Shown: piece after piece, positions 11,690-23,029 of the stretch | Numbering within the stretch: position 1 is the first letter of the stretch | How the letters are laid out: each line of letters starts with the position of its first letter | Source of the DNA: Limnomonas spitsbergensis | Lineage: Eukaryota; Chlorophyta; Chlorophyceae; Chlamydomonadales | DNA: 64,000 bases | Direction: 5' to 3' | Assembly: GCA_037349105.1 (NCBI GenBank) | Contig: JAYJMM010000035.1 | Coordinates: 558,001-622,000 of the forward strand | The notes under the pieces: model-generated | Told to the model about the DNA's origin: nothing | Database searches by the model: none | Seen by the model: only the letters and a program-made list of their open reading frames with translations | Position numbers and translations under genes: made by a program

Positions 11690-12745
11690 TTCCGAGGCTG
11701 AAACTTGTGTTGTCTTTCTCCTTTTTCGGTCTTTTGATTGACCCTTCGCTTTATTTTCCACATTTTCTCCTTCGTCCCCCCCCCTGCCCCCTTGCGTATT
11801 GTTCTTTCCTGCCGTATTTCAGGCGCCCGCGCGGCCGAGCCTTTTTGACCAGGGCCCAGAGGTGTAACGTCATTAACCGTAGTCGTTCTTTGACTTCATT
11901 TGTGTGAAGATGTGTGAAAATTTTACAGTCCAGCGGAGCATCACGTTTGATGCATGGGACTTGCGCCCATAAACCGGTAAAAGCACTAGATACGATAGGA
12001 CAGCCAGCGAAAGCCGGTGACCCCCCTTGGCAAGCAAGAAACACACAACCACTGAGCAGCAGTGTGGGAATGAACCCCAAAGTGCAGAAGATATGGTAAG
12101 CCCCAGCCTTCAAATATGACGTGGGTACAAAAGAGTTTGTTTGGAGGCAATTCATTTGTTTTTTTGCCATGAGGTAATTAATTTGTCTTTTTCAATTTGG
12201 GGTCAAAATGTAGTTTTATGAAGCCTCAGGGGCCATGAACAGTAGAACGTTAATCCGCAAAGCCTCTTTTATGGAAACTGGCACTTCGCCAGCAACAGTA
12301 GGCATAGCAGGTGCAGGGGTTGGTAAGAACGCACATAGCGCGACAAAATGAATACCGGTACCGTTGTGGGGAAGTGTGGGGAATTTGCATGGTATCTGTA
12401 CACACAGGCGAAAGTTTCGAATTTTAGGAAATAAGTTAAGGCGCGCCACCTGTAATGAGTAATTAATAAACCGCGTATTACTCCGCGCAAGCAACTTGGT
12501 TAACATTGAAGATTGCGAAGGCAAAGGACGTCTACAGTAGTTGCTACGACCCGTGGTGGCTTTGCGGCTTTGCTCACAGCCCTGACCAGGTCAATCAACA
12601 CCTCTGGGCACTGCTAAAAAAAGCTAGGCCGCGTGGGCGCCTATCCGTGAAGTTGTGAGAAGGAAAGTAAATGCAAGAGGGGAAAGGATAGAAAATGAGG
12701 AAAACAAAGGTGAACGAAATCATCTCCCCCCCCTAAATAAAGGAA
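11690..12745. mobile_element. Inverted-repeat element, about 1.05 kb (MITE-like)
   Basis: The segment 11,690-11,875 is found again, diverged and inverted, at 12,599-12,745. The best-kept part pairs GGCGCCCGCGCGGCCGAGCC with its inverse GGCCGCGTGGGCGCC, plus the neighbouring CCCAGAGGTGT/CACCTCTGGG and pyrimidine-rich tracts. The interior has no gene I recognise. The arrangement fits a non-autonomous DNA element or foldback element, but the exact ends and target duplication were not found. Confidence 0.45.
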
Positions 12746-13002
12746 AGGCAGTGCGGCGGCGGACGGAGATAGTGCCCTTGATCCCCTCTAGAGCCCAGAT
12801 CAGGGCTTAGCAACAGCCTGCTTCAGGCTTCGTCTTCATGAAGATGTACTACCAGTACTAGTTGTAATGCACCGATACCTGATGCTTTGTCACCGGTTAG
12901 TTGTGGTATGGCATAAAACCCTGAGATACAGGGACACTACCATAGCACAGTCATTTTTTTATCTCAGGTCAAGTTTGCTAAAATATGCCAAATGAAGCTC
13001 AA

Positions 13003-13376
13003 TCAGCATTCATGTGATCCATTTCCATGATGTCCTCCCTTGGTAACCGCTGTCTCAGCAGCAGTCTGCAGATCCAGAGCCGCGTCATCCACGGGCTCGC
13101 CAGTTGCCACACTGTTGCCTCTTGCCAGACATAGCTTCCTCTGGAGCACCGCACTGACAAACAGCAGCACCAGCAGCGGCAGCAGGGCAGTGAGGGCTGC
13201 ATTCTGCTCCTTCTGCTTGGGCGCTGCGGCGGCTACCTCATGGGTGTCAGGTGCAGCGACAGGGGTGTCCGGCATGCCTGTATCCGTGGGCGGCACAGCC
13301 GCGGCCCCCCTGCCTACCGCGTGCCCAGTCTTGGACGCAGCACCGGCAGCCGCTGCTTGGCCCTTTTCCGAGCCTC
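13003..13376 (-). CDS. Terminal exon with one transmembrane helix
   Basis: The exon begins after an ATTCCAGCAG acceptor at 13,376 (phase 1) and runs for 124 codons including the stop at 13,003. The first two thirds are rich in alanine, glycine, threonine and proline and look disordered. One hydrophobic helix follows (ALTALLPLLVLLFVSAVLQ), then RKL and a 40-residue polar tail. This suggests a single-pass membrane protein with its anchor near the C-terminus. Upstream exons were not identified and no family is recognised. Confidence 0.45.
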
Positions 13377-13659
13377 CTGCTGGAATACCATCAGAGAGAG
13401 GGGAAATGGGTGGACACAAGTCAGGTCAGGGGTGAGGGTCGAGTACTCAGGTTAAGAGGCAGGGGTTTGGATCAGGTTCAAAGGTTAGGTGAGGGCTCGC
13501 AGGAACCGGCATGTAGAAGTTAGTTAGCATATAGAAGAAGCCAAGCCAAACGTGCAATCTGTCCGCGCCGTTACCATCACCTCGCAATTATGTTGTCACC
13601 ATGCATCCCATGTTACCCCAATTGACGTAAGTTGAGCCACAAGGCATGGCCCACCTGCA

Positions 13660-14165
13660 AAAAAAAGGAGAAGGGAGATCTCTTCAATCCTGAAAGAACT
13701 AAAGAAAGCGCGCCCGAATCTAGGAAAGGCAGACAAACAAGTCAAGCATGCCACTCCAACATGAGGCGTCAAGGCAAAGACCAAAAGCCCAAAATACCGG
13801 GCCAATCCAATCAAAGAAACTATCAACAGCTAATCCGTCAAGCGCGTCTCGGAAAAACTACTAAACCGGGAGTCCGGGACAGAGACTTCTGCAACAAAGG
13901 AAACTGCCCTGTAGGAAAAGACTGAAGTTGCAGCCATGAACAGCATTAAGCAAGGGCTTTCCTGATCCCAAGGAAGAGAGCACCCCGACCGAGGAAAGTG
14001 AGGGGAATACACAAATCTGCACATGCAACATGAACTGTCAAGGCAGAGACATGCAGCCTTAGGCCTGACCCAATGAAACTACCAAGAGTTCAAGGGTCAA
14101 AAACCTCTTGAAAAAAAACCAAAGCCGGGCAGAGACTATGGTATGACAGCAAGGGAAACTACCCA
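13660..14165. repeat. Two diverged tandem copies of about 280 bp
   Basis: The stretch around 13,700-13,920 (CCAACATGAGGCGTCAAGGC, then AATGAAAC-like and GGAAACT blocks) is echoed at about 13,990-14,165 (GCAACATGAACTGTCAAGGC, with the same later blocks). A further pair, AAGCCAAGCCAAACGTGCAATCTG near 13,536 and AAGCCACGCCAAACGTACAATCTG near 14,778 (quoted here only as short markers), flanks the region. No gene is evident. Confidence 0.35.
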
Positions 14166-14169
14166 ACAA

Positions 14170-15145
14170 GTCTGGACGGGAACTGGCCACAAAAACACAA
14201 AATTAGGTGTTGTCACATCCCAAGTCACCCCCGGCGGCAAGTTGAGCTGCAAGGCTAACCGCTCACCCTCTCCCCCGACAGTAATGCAAGGGGGGGATGG
14301 GGGCACCTTGCTTCAGCCACACAGAGGGGATAGAGGCCAGAGGCACAAAGTCTTGCAGAAATACCAGAAATGCAGAGCAACCCGGTGGAAGGCACGGTCC
14401 ACAAAATTGACATGCTTGTCCATCGGTGTAAAAGGAAAAGGGGGGGGGGAAGGCTGGTATAAGAAACTGGGAGCAGTCAAGCCTATCTTTCTCCTCCTCG
14501 CTATCCTAAACCTGTGCACAGCTGCCGCGCAAACCACCGACCATGTACTAGCAAGAATGCCAGGCAAAGGCTGCACCAGCCATACTGAAGAGCAAGGGAG
14601 AGGTGTGTCCGGGGCAAGGCTGATCCGATAGAAGCTCGCACGGCTGACGCCACTGAGCACGACCTGAAGACGTGAGCCTGCTGCTGCATAGCCCGGTGTA
14701 GTTGCTCTTGTGCTGAAGGTGAGACCAGCCAGCAACAGGGGAATGGGCCCGCAAGAAGCGGTGTAAGCGTGTAGAATAAGCCACGCCAAACGTACAATCT
14801 GCGCAGAAAAGGCCCAAGCTTGACCTTTACAGATAGAAGTTGCAAGCAATGATCCAGGGTTCTAGGCTTAAGTGTCTTATTGAAGCATGCAGCTACTGGC
14901 TATTCAAATATGCAACCTTTCCTAAAACGATTTAGGTAAACAAATATGCTTTGTTTTTCAGCGTGCCGTTATATTATGCCATGAAACCTGCTTGGGCATA
15001 GTGAGAGTGTGGGACTGCCTTGGATGTTCAAAAGACAGACACAAGGAAAGATGTTTGCCTTGAGACAAGGATCAAAACATCCTCCCGTTGTACAATGCCA
15101 CGAAAAGACATCATGCACACAGCCGTACTCAAGACACAGAGAAAA
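14170..15145. other. No recognisable gene
   Basis: Open frames exist on the minus strand (for example 14,849-14,313), but their content is low-complexity hydrophobic or shifted sequence without a domain or splice support. I see nothing else in this stretch. Confidence 0.3.
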
Positions 15146-15149
15146 GGAG

Positions 15150-15540
15150 CGCCATGCAATGTCATGCAAAACAAAGCAGCGCCATATGGTGCCATGCAGA
15201 ACAAAGCAGCCCAATGCAGTGCCATGCAGAATAAAGCATGGCCATGCAGAACAAAGCGGCGCCATGCGGTGCCATGCAGAACAAAGCAGCGCCATGCAGT
15301 GCCATGCAGGACAAAGCAGCGCCATACATGGCCATGCAGAACAAAGCAGCGCCATGCAGTGCCATGCAGAACAAAGCAGTGCCATGCAGAACAAAGCAGC
15401 ACCATGCAGGGCCGTGGACACCGCATCACCGTACGGTGTTATGCAGAACAAAACAGCGCCATGCAGGATAAAGCAGCGCCAAGCAGTGCCATGCAGAACA
15501 TAGCAGCGCCATGCGGGGGAAAACAACGTTGAGCAGGATG
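15150..15540. repeat. 30-bp minisatellite
   Basis: About a dozen imperfect copies of a 30-bp unit built from AACAAAGCAGC, GCCATGCAGT and GCCATGCAG. The period is a multiple of three, so it gives open frames on both strands (NKAAPCSAMQ on plus; repeated CMALHGAALF-like sequence on minus). These frames are not evidence for a gene. Confidence 0.85.
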
Positions 15541-15599
15541 AAGCATAGTCAAGCAAATACTGGGTAGACCGTTGTGCAGAGGCGGACGATGATGTCCCG

Positions 15600-16080
15600 T
15601 GCTAACAGTACCCGGACAGGGGCGCGGCTGGGTTGGGGTGGGCAGGCAAGGGCATCCTCTGACAGGGTGAGTTGCTGCTCGGCTGGGGGCCTCGGGCAAG
15701 CAAGGGCGCCTAGACAGGCGCCTGATCCACATGGCAGAGCGGGCGAGGTGGTTCTCGCGCCAGGCCATAGCACCAAAACCGCCCTCCTGAACGCGGCCCA
15801 CCAGCAGCGCTGCGGCGATCCCCGGCATCGGCCAGCGCGGCTGCCCAGCACGTACGTAGTGCCACCTGGCCCTTATCCACCAGGCAGGTGGTAAGGCGGT
15901 GCACGACCTGTTGCACCGCCTCTGGCATGCCGAGATGCTCCAGATGGTACAAGATGCGGCTGACTCTGTAGGAAGCTGCTGCACGACCAAATACCGGTAC
16001 GGAGAGACCTAGGCGCGACTCGCGATATGCGCTCATAGGAGGCCTTCAGCCGTTCCAGGAGCTCGCTGCTATTAGTATGC
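15600..16080 (-). pseudogene. Non-LTR (LINE) reverse transcriptase, C-terminal remnant
   Basis: Minus-strand reading gives ELLERLKASYERISR (about 16,070-16,030), then after a frame change LSVPVFGRAAASYRVSRILY and HLGMPEAVQQVVHRLTTCL (frame from 16,036), then in another frame VQEGGFGAMAWRENHLARSA and MWIRRL (frame from 15,990). The order 'VFGRA..SRILYHL..P..VQ' followed by 'GGFGAM..RENHLARSAMWIRRL' matches the part of LINE polymerases after the catalytic palm, just before the zf-RVT region. The catalytic residues are not present here and at least two frameshifts are needed, so this is a dead fragment. The assignment rests on motif order. Confidence 0.55.
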
Positions 16081-16599
16081 CGCTGGGCTCAGTGACGCTG
16101 AGTCGTTTTTGAAAGGAATGCCCAGCGAGACGGCTTGCTGCACTATCTGGATGCCACAGATGTTTGTTGGGCTGCACTGTTCGACAGCTGGGACGAGGAA
16201 GTGTGGCTTTCGCCACCCGGCTTTCGCTTTATTTACGAAAGTCGTCCGTCAGGCATTTGCCTCACCGTCAGATAAGTCTGTAACTCAAACTCTCATACCG
16301 TACGTATACCAGATTTTTTTCAACCACATTACAGATCGCCCAACGTCATACGCTTAGGGTATAGGACAGTCAGCCCAAGAATTACTGCGCTTCGCGTAGC
16401 TTGCTTCAGGATCGATGCCATATATATGCCAGCCTTTCACATTTATTAAATATAAGCTCTTCAAACCATTCCGCAATTATAACGTGATTCCGTACCTGAT
16501 TCCGTACCTGAGGATTCCTTGAGGGAACCAGAGAGGGAATCATCACTTCGATTTACGCTGTAACTGAAACCGATTTAGTGCAACATTCGTATGATTCAA

Positions 16600-17330
16600 T
16601 TTTGAATGACATCTTGCCGCGTACACAACGCCTTGCTGGTTGATGCTGTCTCTACTCTGCCGGTGGGTGCATGGCCGCATGCACAACACCCCAACTGTTA
16701 CAGCACCATGCCTTGCCAGTATTTGGAGCACCTCACCAGGCTGCAGAGCGACACCTTCATGCACAACGCCTTACCCTTATGCACAGCGCCCGCCCGGCGG
16801 GCGCCTGAGGGCGCAACGCCCTGGTATTGGCTGTAGTGCCCAACTTGCATGCCAAGAGCCTGCCCCTTGTGCAACACCATGCTGGTGGTTGCAGTGTCCC
16901 ACCCGCATGCTCTGTTATACGCTCCCATGCACAGCTATCTAAGTCCCTGCCGGTGGTTATCGTAGTGCCCACCCGCATCCTCAGCAACCTGCTTGTATGT
17001 GTGGCGCTTGCCTGTTTGTGCACCGTGCTTGTCGTTACTGCGCACTGCCCTGATGCTCAATGCCCCCCGTATGTCGAGCGCCGTGTCATTATTTGCATCG
17101 CCCTGCAGCTCCCCGCTGTGGGTGGCAGCTTCCAGCCCTCATGCGCAACGACCGCACGTATGTGTTTCGCCCTGACATTGGTCGCAGCTCCCCACCCTTC
17201 CGCATTGTGCCCGCCCTGACAGTCATGGCAGCACCCCGTCCTCATGTATTGTGCCCTCCTGTATATGCAATGCCTTGCCGGTGGCTGCATGTGTAGCTGA
17301 GACCAACTCTCAGGTATCTTTGTCCCCTCA
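16600..17330. repeat. Degenerate TGCATG-rich repeat
   Basis: Loose repeats contain GCATGC, CGGTGGGTGCA, CAACGCC and CATGCACA motifs at irregular 30-60 bp spacing. The sequence resembles an inverted, diverged relative of the repeats at 21.1-21.76 kb. Several short open frames exist but have no protein-like features. Confidence 0.4.
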
Positions 17331-17339
17331 GACACCTGT

Positions 17340-18790
17340 GACTTCTTGGACACATTTCAAGATTGCGTGTCCAGTTTTGTTCAATTCTGAGGATGTACGA
17401 AGGGACCGTTTGGCCCCCTCGCAATGGCCCCCTCGGCCCTCCTTCAAAGGCTGCAATGGTAGCTGCGGCCTACTTGCTGGTGTCCTAATTCCTGAGGAAA
17501 ACCACTGTGGCAGACATAGATGACAGATATTAGGACTGCTGTTCCAGTTTGGTTAAATTCTGAGAAGGTGTTTTGGGGGATGCCGTTTTACTCTCAATGG
17601 CCCTCTCGGCCCCCGCTTTAAGGGTGCCACACTGCCACGGTAGCTAAGGCCTACTTGCTGGTGTCAAAATTCCTCCAGAACACCAATGCTATGCTTTTGT
17701 TGACATATTTTAGGACTGCTGATCCAAATGGTTGATTTCTGAGAATGCGTTGTGGGATTTGTTCGCTCTCAATGGCCCTCTCGCCCCGCTTTGAAGGCGC
17801 CGCGGTGGCTCAGGCCAACTTGCAGGTGTCCAAATTCCTCCAGAACACCAATGCTAGGCCTGGGTTGACATAGATTAGGAGTGTTGTTCCAGTTAAGATG
17901 AAATCTGAGAAGTTGGTTTGGGGCTTTTTCGCTCTAAATGGCCCTCATGGCCCCGCTTTGAGGGCGCCGCGGTGGCTCAGGCCAACTTGCAGGTGTCCTA
18001 ATTCCTTCAGATCGCCAATGCTATGCCTTTGTTGACATATAGTAGGAGTGCTGTTCCAGTTTGATTGGATTTTGAGAAGTTGTTTTGGGGCTTTTTCGCT
18101 CTCAATGGCCCTCTTGGCCCCGCTTTGAGGGCGCCGCGGTGGCTGAGGCCAACTGGCAGGTGTCCAAATTCCTCCAGAAACGAATGCTATGCCTTTGTTA
18201 ACATACTTTAGGGTTGATGTTCCAGTTTGGAAGAATTATGAGAAAGTGTTTAGGGTTTTTTGCTTTCAATGATCCTATCTGCCCCGCTTTGAGGGCGCCG
18301 CGGTCGCTCAGGCCAACTTGCAGGTGTCCAAATTTATCCAGAACACCAATGCTATGCCTTTATTGACATAACCCAGGAGTGCTGTTCCAGTTCGGAAGAA
18401 TTATATGAAGGCGTTTGGGGGCTTTTTGCTCACAATCGTCCTCTCGGCCCCCACTTTAAGGGCGCCGCGGTGGCTGAGGCCAACTTGCAGGTGTCCAAAA
18501 ACCTCCAGAACAGCAATGATTTGCCTTTGTTGAAATGATTTAGGACTGCTGTTCCAGTTTGGTTTAATTCTGCGGAGGTGTTTTGGGGCTCTTTTGCTCT
18601 CAATGGCCCTCTCGGCCTTGCTTTGAGGGCGCCGAGGTGGCTGAGGCCAATTACAGATGTCCGAATTCCTCCAGAAAACCAGTGCCATGCCTTTTTGACA
18701 CATTTTAGAATTACAGTTCCAGTTTGCTAGACTGCTCAGTAGGAGTTCTGGGCTGTTTTGCTCCCAATGACCACTACTGGTATACATAAT
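17340..18790. repeat. Tandem repeat of about 167 bp, eight to nine copies
   Basis: The marker GTTCCAGTTTGG (with variants) recurs near 17,542, 17,886, 18,053, 18,219, 18,384, 18,555 and 18,715. Each is followed by TCTCAATGGCCCTCT, CGCTTTGAGGGCGCCGCGG, GCAGGTGTCC and CCTCCAGAACACCAATGCTA. Units are diverged by a few to about twenty per cent. The part from 17,595 to 18,445 is present again at 41,993-42,843. Confidence 0.8.
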
Positions 18791-18794
18791 TCCC

Positions 18795-19440
18795 GAACTG
18801 CATAGCACAAGCGAGATTAAGTTGCTGCGGGGCTACTTGGCTTCCAGTATGCCGTGCCATCACTCGTGTTATGAGTGTCAGCTTGGCAAAAATCCCTAAC
18901 AGGTGCATCACTAGACCAGCGTTGGTATCCATGTCTGGCTCTCATAAGGTAAGGTAGATGAAGTGGTTGCATCACTGATTGGCCTCCAATGCGCATCGCC
19001 ATCACTGCTGTGTTATTAATGGCTGTTGGGCTGAAGCCCCTATCCTAAGCATCCATGGACCACTGCCAGTATCCATTCACGCAACTTATAACACAAGGCA
19101 GATTAAGTAGATGCGGGACTGGCTTGCTTCCAGTGTGCATCTTCATCGTTGTTGCGTTATCAATGGCTGGTGGGCTAAAGCTCCCATCCTAAGCATCCAT
19201 GGTCATTACCAGTGTCCATACACGTAACTCATAAGACAAGGCAGATAAAGTGGCTGCGGGACTAATTGGCTTCCAATGTTCAGTGCCTTCACTGTTGTGT
19301 TATCATTGGCTGTTGGGCTGAAGCTCCTGTCCAAGGCATCCATGCACCACTAACGGTTTCCATTCAAGGAACTCAGAACACTAGGCATATAAACTGGTCT
19401 TGTGACTCATTGGCTTCCATCGCACATGTCATTCATGGTA
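18795..19440. repeat. Tandem repeat of about 147 bp, four to five copies
   Basis: Units contain AGATTAAGT, TGCGGGACT, TTGGCTTCCA, GTTATCAATGGCTG, GGGCTGAAGC and CATCCATGG blocks. Starts fall near 18,811, 18,956, 19,092, 19,242 and 19,388. It is distinct from the arrays on either side. No gene is seen. Confidence 0.65.
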
Positions 19441-21115
19441 CTGGGGGTGCTGCGGTTCTGCAGCGAAGGGGCAGTGCATGCCAATGAGTGCGGTAATGCT
19501 TCAGTATACAGGCGGTGCATGTCAGTGAGTGCATTCATGCTTCAGCATACATGCAGTGCATGCTGGTGGGTGCGGTACTGCAGAAGTGTTGGCCTAAACT
19601 GCATACTAGTGGGTGCAGCGCTGCGGCAGTGCTGGCCTAAACTGCATACTAGTGGGTGCAGCGCTGCGGCAGTGCTGGCCTAAACTGCATACTAGTGGGT
19701 GAGATACTGCGGCAGAGTTGGCATAAAGAGCATACCAGTGGGTGCGGCGCTGCAGCAGTGCTGGCATTATATGCATGCTGGTGTGTGCGGTGCTGCAGCA
19801 GTGCTGGCATTATATGCATGGTAGTGGGTGCGGCGCTGCGGCAGTGCTGGCATAAAGTGCATGCCAGTAGGTGCGGCGGTACTGCAGCAAGCTGACAGTG
19901 CATGCCAGTGGGTACGGCGATGCATCACCATGTATGTGGTGCATGTCAGTGGGTGCAGTGGTGCTGCTGCGCACAGGCAGTGCATGTCAGTGGGTGCAGT
20001 AGTATTGTGTGCACAGACAATAAATGCCAGTGGGTGCAGTGGTGCTGTGGCACATAGGCAGTACATGCCATTGAGTGCAGTGGTGCTGCTGCGCACAGGC
20101 AGTGCATGCCAGTGGGTACAGTGGTGCTGCTGCGCACAAACAGTGCATGTCAGTGATGCACTGGAGCTGCTGCGCACAGGCAGTGCATGCCAGTGGGTGC
20201 AGGGGTGCTGCTGCGCACAGGCAGTGCATGCCATTGAGTGCAGTGGTGCTGCTGCGCACAGGCAGTACATGCCAGTGGATGCAGTGGTGCTGCTGCGCAC
20301 AAGCAGTGCATGCCAGTGGTTGCAGTGGTGCTGCTACGCACCGGCAGTACATGCCAGTGGATGCAGTGGTGCTGCTGCGCACAGGCAGTACATGTCAGTG
20401 ATGCACTGGAGCTGCTGCGCACCGGCAGTGCATGCCAGTGGGTGCAGTGGTGCTGCTGCGCACCGGCAGTACATGCCAGTGGATGCAGTTGTGCTGCTGC
20501 GCACCGGCAGTACATGCCAGTGGCTGCAGTGGTGCTGCTGCGCACATGCAGTACATGCCAGTGGATGCAGTGGTGCTGCTGCGCACATGCAGTACATGCC
20601 AGTGGGTGCAGGGGTGCTGCTACGCACTGGCAGTGCATGCCAGTGGGTGCAGTGGTGCTGCTGCGCACATGTAGTACATGCCAGTGGATGCAGTGGTGCT
20701 GCTGTGCACAGGCAGTACATGCCAGTGGGTGCAGTGGTGCTGCTGCGCACCGGCAGTACATGCCAGTGGGTGCAGTGGTGCTGCTGCGCACCGGCAGTAC
20801 ATGCCAGTGGGTGCAGTGGTGCTGTTGCGCACATGCAGTGCATGCCAGTGGATGCAGTTGTGCTGCTGCGCACATGCAGTACAAGCCAGTGGATGCAGTG
20901 GTGCTGCTGTGCACAGGCAGTACATGCCAGTGGGTGCAGAGGTGCTGCTGCGCACAGGCAGTACATGTATGTGCCAGTGGGTGCGGCAGTACTGCAATGT
21001 GCAGGCAGAGCATGTCAGTGGGGGTGAGGGTGCTAAAGGGTGCATGTAGTTCATGCCAGTGGGTGTGGCTGTGTTGCTGCCCACAGGAAGTGCATGCCAG
21101 TGAGGTCGATAGTTA
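19440..21115. repeat. 41-bp minisatellite
   Basis: The core unit is CAGTGGTGCTGCTGCGCACA followed by GGCAGTACATGCCAGTGGGTG. Successive units start 41 bp apart (for example 20,461 and 20,502). The edges are more diverged. Because 41 is not a multiple of three, each reading frame cycles through three peptides (QWCCCAQAVHASG, CSGAAAHRQYMPV, AVVLLRTGSTCQW) and all six frames lack stops. The 399-residue ORF and its relatives are therefore artefacts. Confidence 0.9.
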
Positions 21116-21119
21116 GGCA

Positions 21120-21760
21120 GCATGCATGTAGTGTACCGTACGTCTTCCTGCCAGAGGTAGGTGGGACCAAGGTGCATTAGCATGCATGCAGTGCATGTAA
21201 GTGGGGTCGTGCCGGTGGGGCGCTTCTGCAGGCACGCAGGGTGTTGTTGTGCCGGCAGGGCTAGATGCATGCATGCAGGATGCTGTGCAAGTAAGCAGGG
21301 TGTTGTCATAGTGTCGGGGTACCTTGTACGCAGGCAGGGTGTTGTCACACCGGTGGGGTACTATGCATGCAAGCAGGGTGCTGTCATGCTGTCCGAGCCA
21401 TATGCATGCATGCAGGGTGTTATGCAAGTAAGCAGGGTGTTGTGATGATGTCGGTGACCTTTGTATGCATGCTGTTGCTGTCATGCCAGTGGGGTGCATG
21501 CATGCAAGCAGGGTGCTGTCGTGCTAGCAGGGCCATATGCAGGCAGGGTTTTGTCGTGCCCGTGGGGCGCAACTGCATGCATGCGGGTTGCTATCCGTAT
21601 GGCCGGACGCAAGTTATGCCGGCTGGGTGCTTTGCATGCTGGCAGGGTGTTGTCATTCGAGTGGGGAGCCGGCTTGCCGGCGGGGAGCAACTGCATGCAG
21701 GCGGTGTATCGGCATGCATGCGGGGAGCTACTGCATAGAGTGCACGCATCTTTTTCACGG
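21120..21760. repeat. Degenerate GCATGCA/GGGTGTTGTC repeat
   Basis: Irregular units of 50-65 bp carry GCATGCATGCAGG, GGGTGTTGT(C/G) and (G/C)CCGGTGGGG motifs. No gene is visible. It grades out of the 41-bp array on its left. Confidence 0.6.
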
Positions 21761-22271
21761 CATCTGATATCTGCTGTCCTGCCCGCATTGTGCCGGTAAG
21801 TAACTGCCTGCTTGAGACCTGTTGCTGTTGCGTGTAAGGCCATTTCGACATCAGCAGCCAGGAGTAATCGAAATAATCCAATGTCCTCGTCCTCCTTCTC
21901 CTGGTTGAGCCACTCCTGGGCTGGGCATCTATGGTGTCTTCAAAAAATCATCGGAGGAAAAAAGCATCGATGAATTCTTGCTACTCGATTTCGCCCTGTG
22001 GCGCAGTACGTTGCTCGAAGGTGTCTTTTGATGGCCAAACTAACTCCCAACCCTTCACTCCTTCGGCGTTTTATGTAGGCTTAGGTGTCCACCTAAAATT
22101 GCTTGATCGACTCACGAAGTATGTGAATGCTGGCTGAGCGAGGCGCATCAATTATTTGGCTGGCTGTCCTGCATTCTAAGCGTACCCTAAGCGTATGACG
22201 TTGGGCGATCTCTAATGTGTTTGAAAGAAATCTGGTATACGTACGGTATTGGAGTTTGAGTGACAGACTTA

Positions 22272-22832
22272 CAGCACGTTTCCGATTGGACCCCGGAAAC
22301 TTTTCGGGGTGTTTCCGGTGTGTTTTGAGCTGAAACACTGGACCCCGGAAAATCTCCGGAGCCTTTAGACCACCAAGAGTCGTACAGTACGTTTCTTCTT
22401 TTTCCGGGGACCCCCCCCCCTCCCCGGAAATTCCAAAGACCCCGGAGAGTTTTCAGGCCTTTGAATAGCTTTTGTTTATAAATATGAATCGCCGCATTTT
22501 TCTTCCCATGATCTCATCGGGCGGTAGTGATGGGGGCGGCCCTGCAGAAAGGCCGCGGGCCGCCTCGGCCTTGGTCACTCCGCGAGCGAGTCGTCCCTAT
22601 CATCATCATTATCATCAGCAGAAGAAGCAGAAGCAGCAGTAACAGCGCAGATAACATATAGACACACATTCAGCAACACCGTAGTAAACCCTGAACCACG
22701 CAAGATGACGTGGCCTCACGTTCCGGTGTGTGGCTCCGGGGTGTTTGCAGAAACACCCTCCCCGGAAATTTCCCGAAGACCAGAAGACCGTCGTACACGT
22801 TTGTTCCGGGGTCCTCAATCGGAAACGTGCTG
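22272..22832. mobile_element. MITE with TTA target duplication (PIF/Harbinger-like)
   Basis: The element starts CAGCACGTTTCCGATTG and ends with the inverse, CAATCGGAAACGTGCTG. It is flanked by TTA at 22,269-22,271 and TTA at 22,833-22,835. Subterminal CCCCGGAA and TTCCGGGG motifs also pair. At 561 bp with no coding capacity it is a miniature non-autonomous element. A 3-bp TTA duplication is typical of PIF/Harbinger, but the terminal bases are not diagnostic, so the superfamily is tentative. Confidence 0.7.
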
Positions 22833-23029
22833 TTATCTGTCACCGTAGGTTGGGAATTTTCGGGGTATCGGTGGAGAGGTTTTACAGGGTATGATACGGG
22901 TTTGGCCAAAGTAGGGTCGGCCGCACTGATATACTGCGCCCGTTGCGTGATGCCTAATGGGCATCGCGGCCGGCCGATCTGCGATAGGGTGTCAGCGTCG
23001 AGCTTTGAACGGTCGGAATTTGAGCTCAG

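Larger units (their letters stand above)
16274..22271. mobile_element. About 6 kb unit between long inverted repeats
   Basis: The sequence from about 16,274 to 16,410 (AAGTCTGTAACTCAAACTC, then ACCGTACGTATACCAGATTT, GATCGCCCAACGTCATACGC and beyond) reappears inverted at about 22,125-22,271 with roughly one mismatch in ten. The outer limit is close to the TAAGTCTGT(A/C)ACTC motif on both sides. The interior holds four tandem arrays and no recognised transposase. It fits a large non-autonomous inverted-repeat transposon, or two related short elements in opposite orientation that happen to frame the arrays. No clear target duplication was found, partly because a MITE sits exactly at the right end. 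Confidence 0.5.

Noticed and set aside
19767..21116. ORFs of 287-399 residues on both strands
   Set aside because: Artefacts of the 41-bp array; peptides simply cycle through the three phases.
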